A stretch of DNA of 64,000 bases. Source: Hermatobates lingyangjiaoensis. Its lineage: Eukaryota > Arthropoda > Insecta > Hemiptera > Hermatobatidae. The position numbers were made by a program, and so were the translations under genes. Shown here one piece after another: positions 35,821 through 45,790 of this stretch. Each line of letters starts with the position of its first letter. Positions within the stretch are counted from its first letter, which is position 1. Under the pieces are notes generated by a model that was not told the origin of the DNA, made no database searches, and was given only the letters and a program-made list of their open reading frames with translations. The stretch spans positions 372,001 to 436,000 of the forward strand of contig JAPFBL010000309.1 of assembly GCA_026182355.1 (NCBI GenBank). Reading direction: 5' to 3'.

Positions 35821-37544
35821 CACACAAGACGTCTTACAAAATTGCATGATTTTATTTCGTATTGAAGAAGGTTTGATCACTAAGTATATATATTTTTGTA
35901 CGGGAATTAAGACATACTTGAATTAAATTATTACTGATTATTACTACTGATCCATACGTAGCTACTGACATGTGAAGATTCAAGAATTATGGCCTATTCA
36001 ACTGTTTTTACAAAAGATAGATAATGTAAGTAGTCTATGTATATGAAAATGTCCTACACTATTTTTCTTTATCGAGGTTTTATCAGACGTCAAGAAAATC
36101 TCAAACCAAACTTCTATAAAAAAGAATAGTTTAATACGTGGTTGAGATAAGATACATTTGAAATATCGTAATATTTGTAACATTTGATGGCCTTTGATTT
36201 GTTTCATACCTGTATAATCTTCATTTAACCTGAAAACGGCTCATAGACCATATTTTTAAGAGAGAATTCTGAGTGTTTAATGTCATTATCTACCTACAGA
36301 TAGAAAATTTTATTCACTTTTTACTCCCACATATTTAGTTGCCCTAAATAGCAAAAGATGACGCTAAGCTAAATTAAGAGAATATTTTTTGATGAATATT
36401 AGTTAGCAAACTTTCTTTGCTCTGTAGCCTATTTCAAACTAGTCATCCAGGAAGATATCAGTATTATTATGTCCTGCGGGATATGTATATTATTATCCGT
36501 CTGCTGATATATATTGTACAATATACGTAATCTATCATGCTAATTTCCACCAAACCTATATGTTAACATGTATGTGATTTTAACATTCAGAGGTTTTTAC
36601 TTGATACATGATAGACGTATCAGGTTTGGTGTTTCAGTATCCATCAATAACTCCGGATTAGAGGATGGTATTGTGTATATCAAATTCACGGTAATGTAGG
36701 TTCTAAAACATTTAAGTATTATATTATTAGTTAGTAATGAATAAATAATAAATAATAATAATGAATATTTAAAACATATTGTTCTGTAATATAGCCACAT
36801 TTGTAATTAGAAATATACTTTTAATTATATATTTACTGTTCAGTGATTAATTTCTTAGAACATGTTTATAAATTAAAATTAAATTCAGACTGTATTGTTA
36901 GAAAGTTAAATATTCAAAAATTTTCCGACTGATGGTTAAGGAAGATGTAGGATTGAGGAAATATAAACGACAAGAGAGGCAACTGTGTGGAAAGATGGCG
37001 GTCAGTGACACAAAGGTCCTGTACAAAACCACCCTGCATCACCATTGAGTTTCCTGTATTTCCAACAATTATAAATATTGGGGAGGTGGCCATCTGCCTC
37101 CCCTAATTAGCTCTGACTCACCACCAGCCGCCCTCACAGTCACCTCCCCTATCATCACACCCTCCCTTACCAATAATTTACTAGTTTTTATAACAAAAAC
37201 TCTTTGGCCTCCTGACCTGTGCTTATTCACACTCTAACAATTTATAAATATTTCAACATAGTACTCAACACTTTAATTAAATCAGATTAAATTTGTTGAA
37301 AATCGTAGACTTATTTTGTAAAAACATCTTATTATTTTCGATTTTACTGTGTCTATTTGATATATCAATACTATTAACTTCATAGTAATAATAAATATTG
37401 ACTTAAGTAATTACATATTATAACGGAAAACTCTAAGGATATTAGTACCTTAATAGACCATTACAAGTTGCAAAATGATTCAACTATCTAGGTGGTCATC
37501 TTAATCCTAGACACTTTGAAAGCTCGTATGTTTAAATTAATTTA
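35821..37544. other. Unassigned AT-rich DNA
   Basis: No gene supported. 36940-37200 is more complex and pyrimidine-rich near its end (CCTCCC runs). A conserved noncoding block or a decayed repeat is possible. Confidence 0.4.
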
Positions 37545-37844
37545 GGGCCCAGATTAGCCCAGTGGCAAAGTGCGCGCCTCTGTATGGTAGTTTTGGGCTT
37601 CAATACTCATTCCGACACTCGATTTGTTTACGTGGGTGGTGAATAAATCTGAGCACGTCGTCTCTCGAAGAAGTCGTTAAACCATCTGTCCCAAGTCTGT
37701 ACTCGTTAAAGATCCCAACTTTTAAGGCAAAATTTAGGACTTCCAATGTAGAATCAATCTTCTTTGTGTGATATCACAAAGGGACAATGTTCGACTATAT
37801 GTGTTCCCTAGTGTGACTGCCTCTGCATACTAACCTAACCTAAA
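37545..37844 (+). mobile_element. tRNA-derived SINE, best-preserved copy
   Basis: This 300-bp copy begins with a tRNA-like head: GATTAGCCCAGTGG fits the polymerase III A box, and GGGCTTCAATACTC about 45 bp on resembles a decayed B box. The body has GAGCACGTCGTCTCTCGAAG, AAATTTAGGACTTCCAATGT, TGATATCACAAAGGGACAAT and GTGTGACTGCCTC. It ends in TAACCTAACCTAA. No poly(A) is present; the short TAACC repeat is likely the priming tail copied from a partner LINE. Confidence 0.8.
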
Positions 37845-38235
37845 TTCATTCAAAATACTTCACGACGATTATATACCATCGTTCACATTGTCTACTACTA
37901 TTATCTATAAAAAAGGGAATATTTGGCTATGTAAAACTATTGAATAAGCATTAGACTGAATGTAATACACCCAAAAGTTTTACATTTTACTGAATTTCAA
38001 CGGTTAATTTAAAGTAGAATTTAAAACATTAAATTTTGAATTTCATCTATTGTAGTTTATATTATATTTCTCTCTTAAATAAGAAGTATTTAAATGATAT
38101 AAAATTATTAATTTGGCAAAATATTTAACTTTGTATCTTTAGATCTGGCATTGCTGGACTTCATGCACACTTAGTGCAAAGAAGTTGACAGAATACGGGT
38201 AATAACACGTCAAAAACGATGGTAGAAAAAAACAG
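37845..38235. other. Unassigned AT-rich DNA
   Basis: No gene or repeat recognised. Confidence 0.45.
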
Positions 38236-38981
38236 TTGATTTTTTGTTTAACTAAATTCATAAAAAAAACATCCAACCCTTCTTTTTTTACTATCACTCC
38301 ACCCTCCCTACTTCTGTTATCTACCTATCAGTTACTCCCTGCTTCTAATAATCCTATTATCAATCCTGCTTTTTTCTATCTCTTTCTCACTCTCTCCTTA
38401 TCGCTCTATCTCATACCCCGTTTTTTTTCCTTTCTGTACCATAAAATAATCCACTACTTATTGTGTCTCTATCTTCCCTATTTCTTTCTGTTTAACCCCG
38501 ACACAGTACCAATTAATTCACTCGCAGTCACTCACTCTATCTACCTATCCCTTACATTCTCTCTAACGCCTTCTATCCCACTTGATCCAATCCTTCATTC
38601 CTCCTTGCTATCTCTCACATTGACCCAATCCCCCTTCAATCTTTTATTCATCATCCTCTCTTTATTTTTTTTCTTTCCGTAATTTTTTTTAAACTATTCT
38701 TTCTTAATACTATGTGTATATGGTAACAATATTGTATCAGTTGGTGAACACTCTCAGGTCTCCACTCCCGCATTTCTTATTCTTTTTCTTTTCCTCCACT
38801 CCTGAAGACACCCAGAAAACTGAAATAATCGATAATCGTGACTGTTAGTCACTTTTATGTGTTTTACAGTTATAATTTAAATTATATAAATATGCATACT
38901 ATAAAAATAGAGAGACAATCAAATTGTACAAACACAAGTTTTAAAAAGTAGATCGGTAACATACAGAGTAATGAAACGCGC
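38236..38981 (+). mobile_element. PLE 3' region: pyrimidine-rich UTR and hook
   Basis: 38270-38800 is nearly pure T/C with scattered A. It is followed by the hook CCTGAAGACACCCAG...CTGAAATAATCG at 38801 and a tail reaching the (TA)n at 38982. The same arrangement occurs at 43585-44100 and, inverted, at 23512-23990. A 148-codon frame (38236-38682) is only Ser/Leu/Pro/Phe low-complexity translation of the T/C tract, not a gene. Confidence 0.55.
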
Positions 38982-39034
38982 TATATATATATATAATAAT
39001 ATATATATATATATATATATAATATATATATATA
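38982..39034. repeat. (TA)n tract, compound
   Basis: TA repeats interrupted by AATAAT. PLE tail in plus orientation on its left, family C tail in minus orientation on its right. Confidence 0.95.
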
Positions 39035-39261
39035 GAATATAATTATCAAACCTCAATGTGAAATGGGAAAACAAGACTACGATCTTTCAGCTGTAACAAG
39101 GGGTCATCGTCAGAGTCAAAAACCCAACTGGAAAAACCAAGTTGGGTTTTTGACTCTGACCAAGACCGCTTGTTACGGTTGAAAGATCTTAGACATTTTT
39201 TCCCATTTAATATTGTGGTTTGATCATTGATTGTTATTTCACGTGCTTATGTGAAATCTTT
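39035..39261. mobile_element. PLE family C fold-back, near-complete palindrome
   Basis: The left arm runs from ATCAAACCTCAATGTGAAAT through GGTCATCGTCAGAGTC to AACCCAACT. After about ten bases the right arm runs back from AAGTTGGGTTTTTGACTCTG to ATTGTGGTTTGATC. The right arm ends in the TTTCACGTG...ATGTGAAA stem-loop beside (TA)n. A second copy of the whole unit lies at 42184-42410. Confidence 0.85.
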
Positions 39262-39273
39262 TTATATATATAT
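39262..39273. repeat. Short (TA)n tract between convergent PLE tails
   Basis: Family C plus-strand stem-loop on its left, family B minus-strand tail on its right. Confidence 0.8.
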
Positions 39274-40439
39274 GAATATATGAACTATATTTACAAAAAG
39301 AACATACCGAAATGAAACAGAAACTTACTACTATATTTCGGTGGCCTTGTAATCAGGAAAATGGAAACGAGTTCTTCCTCAGGTAGACCACAACTGGCCG
39401 GTGGTCTTGAAAAACCACTCAAACGGTGTAGCCAACTAACTTATGGAGGGATGGGAGGTAAGGATAGGTAAAGAAATAAAAACAAAATAGATTATAACAA
39501 ATGATAAGAATAACTATTAGCACAAGTTAAAAACTGAAACAAAAATAAAAAAGTAAACAAAAGATGAACTAAAATAAAAAAAAGAAATAATCAACGATTG
39601 AGGTTAAGCCTAGGAGCAGATCTACTCCCCAAAAGCTATTAACTTTTGAATTGTTATCAGTTATCTGTCTCAGAAGCTGTACACAGAAACAGTAATTAAA
39701 AGTGAGTCCGTGAGAACTGGCATAAGAAGCAAAGGGAAGGTCACTGCATTTGCTAACGGAAGACCTGTGATTATTCATATCCAGGCTTAGCTTGGTGGAA
39801 GCCAAACCGACATAAAAACCATCACACTGGGTGTAGTTCAAAAATTAAATGCAGTTATCAGAGATACAAGAGGTACTGTAAGCGGCAGGATGTTCTTAGA
39901 GAAGAAGTAAAGGAAGGAACAGGATTGATAATGGTGCAAGTAAGACACCCACGTCGACCACATTGAACTATACCACCATCAGTTTTGGGAGTCTTAGGAT
40001 AAGAGATATAAGAGAAGATAAATCTATGGTTAGCAGGTTTGCAGTAGGTCAGAAATAGGAGGTGTCTCACTAAAGACCGAAGAAGTACAGGGGGAAGAAG
40101 AAAGTATTGGGAAAATCTCATTGATAACTGTGTCCAGCCTATGAGCACCAGAAAGATAAATCGTGATGAGGAATGTAGTCACTGCAATTCTTCTTTGGAC
40201 CAGAATTGTGATGCACATCTGCAGGGACTGTACGATTATTAAAGAAGTTGGAAGGCCAACAAGGGTCAGAAATTTATTTCTCAATAAGTCTATTCGGAAA
40301 GACAATCATTTAAACTGCTGCAAATTTTGTGAAGACGTCTGAACAAGGTTATGTGATGGCCTTTTTAACGTAGGAGATGTAAACGAAAAATGAAAATATA
40401 ATTTTTAATAAGTCTCTTTTCATTTTTTATTATCAAATA
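39274..40439 (-). mobile_element. Penelope-like element, family B, 5'-truncated
   Basis: On the minus strand this is the 3' third of a PLE: linker and endonuclease coding remnants (40305-39569), a T/C-rich untranslated region (about 39590-39470), then the 3' tail with hook CTGATTACAAGGCCACCGAA near 39357-39336. It is truncated at its 5' side near 40439, where repeat X begins. The reverse transcriptase is missing, so this is a dead fragment. Confidence 0.8.
39569..40305 (-). pseudogene. PLE linker and GIY-YIG endonuclease, broken (copy 1)
   Basis: PLEs encode a reverse transcriptase followed by a GIY-YIG endonuclease that nicks the target. Here the minus strand reads, in shifting frames, GAHRLDTVINEIFPILSSSP, then GGIVQCGRRGCLTCTIINPV (the Cys-rich motif before the PLE endonuclease), then CDGFYVGLASTKLSLDMNNH-RSS. 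The YVG and the following LS..MNNH match the family. The position expected to hold the catalytic Arg after LSL is Asp. At least two frameshifts or stops separate the pieces (near 40030-40150 and 39841-39858). Confidence 0.8.
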
Positions 40440-40442
40440 CCT

Positions 40443-42018
40443 TTTTACTTTACTATAAGTAAAGTATAGTGATCGTGAAAAAATTCGATCTCGAGATTTT
40501 GACGGAATTACATATTTTGAGGTCCCAGAAGTCGTTTTATGAAGTTTTTACGATGATGTCTGTGTGTGTGTGGGTGGGTGGGTGGGTGGTGGGTGGGTGG
40601 GTGGGTGGGGGGGTGGGTGCGTGGGTGGGTGCGTGTGTTAGCATTGCTTGTTACCACGCTACGGTCCAGAATCTTTGATGGATCAAGTTGATATTTTACA
40701 CAAAAAATGGGCCCCATTTAGACGAAGATCCCTATTGTTTGGGAAGAATTATGCATGATGGAAAAGTCACTTTTTTTGCCAAAAACCGTTTTTTTTAAAA
40801 CATTTATTTCTCCTAAACTGATAACCCTAGAGTTTTGAAATTTTGACATTATCTTTGAAGTTACAAATGCAACAAACGAAAAATATATTCAGAATTTTAA
40901 GACAGCAGGAAATATTTTTTTTTCAATAAAATGTAAAAATTTTGACTTATAATTCAATCTCAAACCTTGTGAGAGCGATACAAGCCATACTGTTTGACGG
41001 ACAAGAATGAAACTATGCCTACAAATAGAACATTATATGGCGAATGAGTTGAGATATTTTTTTCTAAAATTACATTTGCTAAAGGGGCGTTACAGTACGA
41101 TTTGTGTTTTCAGAAAATGATTTTTTGACGCTAAACGGCTGGTTAAAAAATAATGCAAATTTGACCAAAAATGGAACAAAAAATTAGCAATTCATAAAAA
41201 AAAATCATCAAGTTTCAATTACGGGAAAGAGCAATAACGATATAAAAACTGTTTGTTTATTCTAGACTAAGAGATCACCTGCTATACTTGTCGAATTTTT
41301 TGTATTTTTTTACATTGTTTACATTGACTTAGAAATTTTTTGAGCGAATCCACTGAGTGGATAATAAAATTGATGTTTCTAATGGAAAAATGAAAATATA
41401 TTATTGACTTATAAGAGATGTAAGAGGAATAATATTGTGCAGGTAAATGATAACACTCATTAAAAAAAAAATTCGTATATATGTTATTTGACAAAGGGGA
41501 AGGAAAATGATCTTATTAAATACTAAGAAGCCATAAAATTCCCAGTATAATAATTCTGTTAAAAACCAAAAATGTAAAAGATAATTCAAAATTGAAATCT
41601 TTCGTTTAGAGATTAATAACTGTAATTATCGTACATCTTTAATTAACAAATCACCTTAAAACAACATTTTCTTTGCTGTTTAAGAAGTTTTTCAGAGAAA
41701 AAAAGAGTATTTTACTGTTTCAAATTTGAAAATTTTACATTAATATTCAATGTAGAAGGATGTCAAGTAAACGATGTAAGAAATCTACTGGCTATTTGAA
41801 CAATAGCCATGTTCTCTTGTAGGATACTATTTCGTTTCAAGAAATGTTCACTTTGGTTTTTCAAAAATGTTATTACTGCTGTAGTTATACTAATGAAATT
41901 ATTTGCAAATAATAAATTATTTGTGATGTACAAAAATAAGCTTATAAATTGATATGTCCTTCAATCACTATCTGTACTACCTCAGGAATGACAGGCTAAT
42001 AATTATATCCCATTTAGA
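40443..42018 (+). repeat. Repeat X, long copy 2
   Basis: Very similar to copy 1, about 90 percent or better over most of its length. It has the same opening palindrome, ATAGTGATCGTGAAAAAATT, a (TGGG)n tract at 40570-40636, and the GGCTATTTGAACAATAGCCA hairpin near the right. The end present in the other copies is missing: at CCATTTAGAC it passes directly into a PLE family C tail. Its left edge interrupts family B PLE sequence that continues differently in the other duplicate (43585), so X2 arrived after, or at, the duplication. Confidence 0.75.
40560..40640 (+). repeat. TGTG/(TGGG)n simple repeat inside X
   Basis: An expanded version of the tract at 14510-14550. Translations rich in Trp-Val-Gly or Thr-His-Pro over it are artefacts. 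Confidence 0.95.
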
Positions 42019-42156
42019 CCGCTTGTCAAAAACTCAGTTGGGTTTTTGACTCGGACGAAAACCGCTTGTTACGGTTGAAAGATCTTAGTCTTGTTTTCCC
42101 ATTTCTTATTGTGGTTTGATCATTGATTGTTATTTCACGTGTTTATGTGAAATCTT
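42019..42156 (+). mobile_element. PLE family C tail
   Basis: GTTGGGTTTTTGACTCGGAC, hook ACGAAAACCGCTTGTTACGG-TTGAAAG, TCTTGTTTTCCCATTTCTTA, TGTGGTTTGATCATTGATTG and the TTTCACGTGTTTATGTGAAA stem-loop touching (TA)n at 42157. It is a single, un-inverted copy. Confidence 0.8.
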
Positions 42157-42183
42157 TATATATATATATATATACATATATAT
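42157..42183. repeat. (TA)n tract between convergent family C tails
   Basis: Plus-strand tail on its left and minus-strand tail on its right, both of family C. Confidence 0.9.
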
Positions 42184-42410
42184 GAATATAATTATCAAAC
42201 CTCAATATAAAATGGGAAAACAAGACTACGATCTTTCAGCTGTAACAATCGGTCTTCGTCAGAGTCAAAAACCCAACTGGAAAAACCAAGTTGGGTTTTT
42301 GACTCTAACCAAGACCGCTTGTTACGCTTGAAAAATCTTAGACCTTTTTTCCCATTTAATATTGTGGTTTGATCATTGATTGTTATTTCACGTGTTTATG
42401 TGAAATCTTT
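42184..42410. mobile_element. PLE family C fold-back (second copy)
   Basis: Counterpart of 39035-39261, with the same near-complete palindrome and terminal stem-loop. The minor differences include CAATCGGTCTTCGTC on the left arm. Confidence 0.85.
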
Positions 42411-42422
42411 TTATATATATAT
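42411..42422. repeat. Short (TA)n tract between convergent PLE tails
   Basis: Same position as 39262-39273 in the other duplicate. Confidence 0.8.
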
Positions 42423-42636
42423 GAATATATGAACTATATTCACAAAAAGAACATACCGAAATGAAACAGAAACTTACTACTGTATTTCGATGGCCTTGTA
42501 ATCAGGAGAATGGAAACGAGTTCTTCCTCAGGTAGACCACGACTGGCCGGTGGTCTTGAAAAACCACTCAAACGGTGTAGCCAACTTATGGAGGGATGGG
42601 AGGTAAGGATAGGTAAAGAAATAAAAACAAAATAGA

Positions 42637-43430
42637 TTATAACAAATGATAAGAATAACTATTAGCACAAGTTAAAAACTTAAACAAAAATAAAAAAGTA
42701 AACAAAAGATGAACTAAAATAAAAAAAAAGAAATAATCAACGATTGAGGTTAAGCCTAGGAGCAGATCTACTCCCCAAAAGCTATTAACTTTTGAATTGT
42801 TATCAGTTATCTGTCTCAGAAGCTGTACACAGAAACAGTAATTAAAAGTGAGTCCGTGAGAACTGGCATAAGAAGCAAAGGGAAGGTCACTGCATTTGCT
42901 AACGGAAGACCTGTGATTATTCATATCCAGGCTTAGCTTGGTGGAAGCCAAACTGACATAAAAACCATCACACTGGGTGTAGTTCAAAAATTAAATGCAG
43001 TTATCAGAGATACAAGAGGTACTGTAAGCGGCAGGATGTTCATAGGGAAGAAGTAAAGGAAGGAACAGGATTGATAATGGTGCAAGTAAGACACCCACGT
43101 CGACCACATTGAACTATACCACCAGCAGTTTTGGGAGTCTTAGGATAAGAGATATAAGAGAAGATAAATCTATGATTAGCATGTTTGCAGTAGGTAGGAA
43201 ATAGGAGATGCCTAACTAAAGACAGAAGAAGTACAGGGAGAAGAAGAAAGTATAGGGAAAATCTCATTGATAACTGTATCCAGCCTATGAGCACCAGAAA
43301 CATAAATCGTGATGAGGAATGTAGTCACTGCAATTCTTCTTTGGACCAGAATTGTGATGCACATCTGCAGGGACTGTACGATTATTAAAGAAGTTGGAAG
43401 GCCAACAAGGGTCAGAAATTTATTTCTCAA
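42637..43430 (-). pseudogene. PLE linker and GIY-YIG endonuclease, broken (copy 2)
   Basis: Same content as 39569-40305: GAHRLDTVINEIFPILSSSP, CGRRGCLTCTIINPV, then CDGFYVSLASTKLSLDMNNH-RSSVSKCSDLPFASYASSHG. The Gly of the YVG core is Ser here, and Asp again stands at the expected Arg position, so this copy is further from function. The 3' untranslated region and hook follow toward 42423. Confidence 0.8.
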
Positions 43431-43584
43431 TAAGTCTATTCGGAAGGACGATCATTTAAACTGCTGCAAATTTTGTGGAGACGTCTGAACAAGTTAGGTG
43501 ATGGCCTTTTTAACGTAGGAGATGTAAACGAAAAATGAAAATATAATTTTTAATAAGTCTCTTTTCATTTTTTATTATCAAATA

Positions 43585-44100
43585 ACCTTTTTTATTATTA
43601 AATACTGTCTGTTATCCTTTATTATTTAATTAATTCATTTTTTATTATTTAATTATTTCTTCTTTTTTATTATTTAATTTCTTCACATATCCAATTTTAT
43701 TATTTATATATCAGTTTTATTTTATTTTATCATAGCTTCATCCATACTTTTATTTATCTATCAATTTCTCTGTTCACCCCTCAATTTTTTCTTTTATTTA
43801 TTTATTATTTTTCATATTTCACCTATTTAATTTAATTATAAAATGATTCCTGTCTACCTTTTATAAAATACTGTTTTTATGAGGTAGACTTAGCTTATTA
43901 ATCACATCTGTAACCGGATGCGCATGCAGCAACATTGTTGGTCTCCAACCGTCTCTGAACCAGTGCACTTGGTTTCCCTTACTTATCTCTCCTGAAACCG
44001 AAAATTAGAGACTATAAGTGTGTAATTTTAATTTCTCTATAATTCTCTATGTACATTAAACTATAGTTGCCCGTTTTAGATAGTATTTCTAACGATACGG
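43585..44100 (+). mobile_element. PLE family D 3' region: T-rich UTR and tail
   Basis: 43585-43860 consists of TTTATTATT-type T-rich sequence. It leads to TCTCCAACCGTCTCTGAACC, GTGCACTTGGTTTCCC and a decayed hook (CTGAAACCGAAAATTAGAGA), then the tail up to (TA)n at 44101. It lies head-to-head with the minus-strand family B piece on its left, so the pair 42423-44100 has both 3' ends outward, toward TA tracts. Confidence 0.6.
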
Positions 44101-44126
44101 TATATATATATATATATATATATATA
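44101..44126. repeat. (TA)n tract between convergent PLE tails
   Basis: Family D plus-strand tail on its left, family C minus-strand tail on its right. Confidence 0.95.
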
Positions 44127-44336
44127 TCAAACCACAATGTGCAATGGGGAAAAAAATGAGATCTTTCAACCATAACAAATGGTCTTTGTCAAAGTCAAGA
44201 ACCCAACTGGAACCCAAAAAGTTGGTATTCTTATTCTGACGAAGACCGCTTGTTACGGTTGAAATATCTTAGACTTTTTTTCTTATTTCATATTGTGGTT
44301 GGATCATTGATTGTTATTTCACGTGTTTATGTGAAA

Positions 44337-44338
<2 letters not shown>
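44127..44338. mobile_element. PLE family C fold-back, diverged
   Basis: The left arm has ATCAAACCACAATGTGCAAT and AGATCTTTCAACCATAAC. The right arm has CTGACGAAGACCGCTTGTTA, ATTGTGGTTGGATCATTG and the terminal TTTCACGTGTTTATGTGAAA stem-loop. Both arms face TA tracts outward. The arms differ from each other more than in the 23-kb copy. Confidence 0.8.

Positions 44339-44375
<37 letters not shown>
44339..44375. repeat. (TA)n tract
   Basis: Family C plus-strand stem-loop on its left and another PLE-like minus-strand tail on its right. Confidence 0.95.
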
Positions 44376-44378
<3 letters not shown>

Positions 44379-44500
44379 GTATAGTATTTTGTACGATTTT
44401 TGAGGGCTATCTCTTGGAATTAAACTACTACATCTTATGCCAACGTTTCCATGCTTGTATACATTATCAAGGCTACAAAACAAGAGAAGGTTATAATATT
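44376..44500 (-). mobile_element. PLE-like 3' tail, another subfamily
   Basis: On the minus strand: CCTTGATAATGTATACAAGC-ATGGAAACGTTGG, a hook-like hairpin and GAAACG in the right place and orientation relative to the (TA)n. No coding part is seen. Confidence 0.45.
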
Positions 44501-45590
44501 TTCAACAACTAAATACAAATTCAATATTTTCTAAAATATTAACAATAACAAATTAAAAATATTTGTTCATAAATACTTTACAATAATTCATTCATTTTTG
44601 GAGGTGAATTTTTCAACTGAAATAAAATTATACATTGAAACTTTTTATGATCAATAATTAGACATATCTCCTCGTCACATTATAATAAATAAATATAGAA
44701 AAATATTTAAGAAACTTTATTTTGTGAGAAAATAATATACCATAGGAGAGCCACTAACAATCTCTCTGATGCCCAGATTGATCTGCCCATGGCCCTCAAG
44801 GGTGTTGTATAACAGTTCTGAAACCAGTGTACACAAGGAACAATATATTTCCCGTCTACGCAGACATCTTTGCAACCTGGCTCGAACCCTACATACAGTT
44901 CACTCAATTTCTTATTTAGACTACCAAAATAATAGTATAAAAAAGTAACAGAAGCATTTCGAAATTTTAGTGAGTTGTTAAACTATTATATCAATCATTA
45001 ATTATGTTTATAAAAAATATAACTCACGATGAACAAGTTTATCATGATATTATTTATTTCCTATTAGGTATATACTATTCGCAACTACTCATTAATAGTA
45101 TATGAACACATATAATATTATTAACATCAACTTAATAATATTATGAGCATTACTATTGTTATTCTAAAACTATCTTGCATTTTGTAATTAAACCTTTGCA
45201 TACATACTATTCTGTATGATAAACAGTTTTTAATGTTTGATCATGAATAAGATGTTCCAAAACTACCTCTCTGTTTAATATCTGTACAAAAGTTGAATGA
45301 AGTTACAGCTCAGAAATAATATATATTCATAGCTGTAAAATTTCAAAGAATTACTTGCATTTAATTGTAATCCATTACTACAGTTTAAATTAACTGTATA
45401 ATTAATTCGGTCCAGTTAAACTTGATTCTGATTTTATTAAGTACCATACATAATTTATTAATTTCAAAATATGTTGAAATTGTGTTCATAACAAATGAGA
45501 ACTTTGGAGAACTAATTCTTAAAACTCGAAATGCATGAACTGTTTTGGAGATGCAGAAATTCTCAGGACAAATAAACAAGGTAAAAACTG
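44501..45590. other. Unassigned AT-rich DNA
   Basis: 44700-44910 is more complex. Its minus strand contains GGTTCGAGCC, a perfect B-box-like string, but no A box or tRNA fold was found with it. Confidence 0.4.
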
Positions 45591-45790
45591 ATATATATAT
45601 ATATATTTTTAAATATTTGTATTTAAAAATAACTTTCCCAATTGTACAAATACATAATACATAAACATTACAACCAAAGTAATATTATGATAGCAGCAGC
45701 ATAATGGACTTGAATATTTCGACAATCGTCTTCAGCAGGATGCAAAATATCCTGACGAGAAGAAAGGTGGTCCTTTCTGGTCCAACTCAT
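45591..45790 (-). mobile_element. (TA)n followed by a PLE-like 3' tail
   Basis: A TA tract at 45591-45606, then on the minus strand CTGAAGACGATTGTCGAAAT at 45735-45716, the usual hook. About 180 bp at most are element-like. Confidence 0.5.

Larger units (their letters stand above)
39035..40439. repeat. 1.4-kb duplicated segment, copy 1
   Basis: Family C fold-back, TA tract and family B PLE fragment, matching 42184-43584 along the whole length with few differences (roughly 97 percent by eye). Both copies start at GAATATAATTATCAAACC and are last alike at TTATTATCAAATA. Differences include a 4-bp indel (AACTAACTTATGG against AACTTATGG). Confidence 0.85.
42184..43584. repeat. 1.4-kb duplicated segment, copy 2
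   Basis: Partner of 39035-40439. After 43584 it continues into T-rich DNA, whereas copy 1 is interrupted by repeat X. Confidence 0.85.

Noticed and set aside
37825..37844. Telomere-like CCTAA repeats
   Set aside because: Only two to three TAACC units, always at the 3' end of the SINE. This is the SINE tail, not a telomere or interstitial array.
38236..38682. 148-codon ORF, the longest in the window
   Set aside because: It is a Ser/Leu/Pro/Phe-only translation of a T/C-rich tract that belongs to a PLE 3' region. There is no domain, and the composition explains the lack of stops.
40469..40717. Trp-Val-Gly-rich and Thr-His-Pro-rich ORFs on opposite strands
   Set aside because: Both are translations of the (TGGG)n simple repeat inside repeat X.
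13990..44375. CRISPR-like regular repeats
   Set aside because: The repeated units are inverted PLE tails of varying length at irregular spacing in a eukaryotic context. There are no direct repeats with uniform spacers.
44870..44900. Possible tRNA gene from GGTTCGAGCC on the minus strand
   Set aside because: The B-box string is perfect, but no A box at the right distance and no cloverleaf could be drawn.
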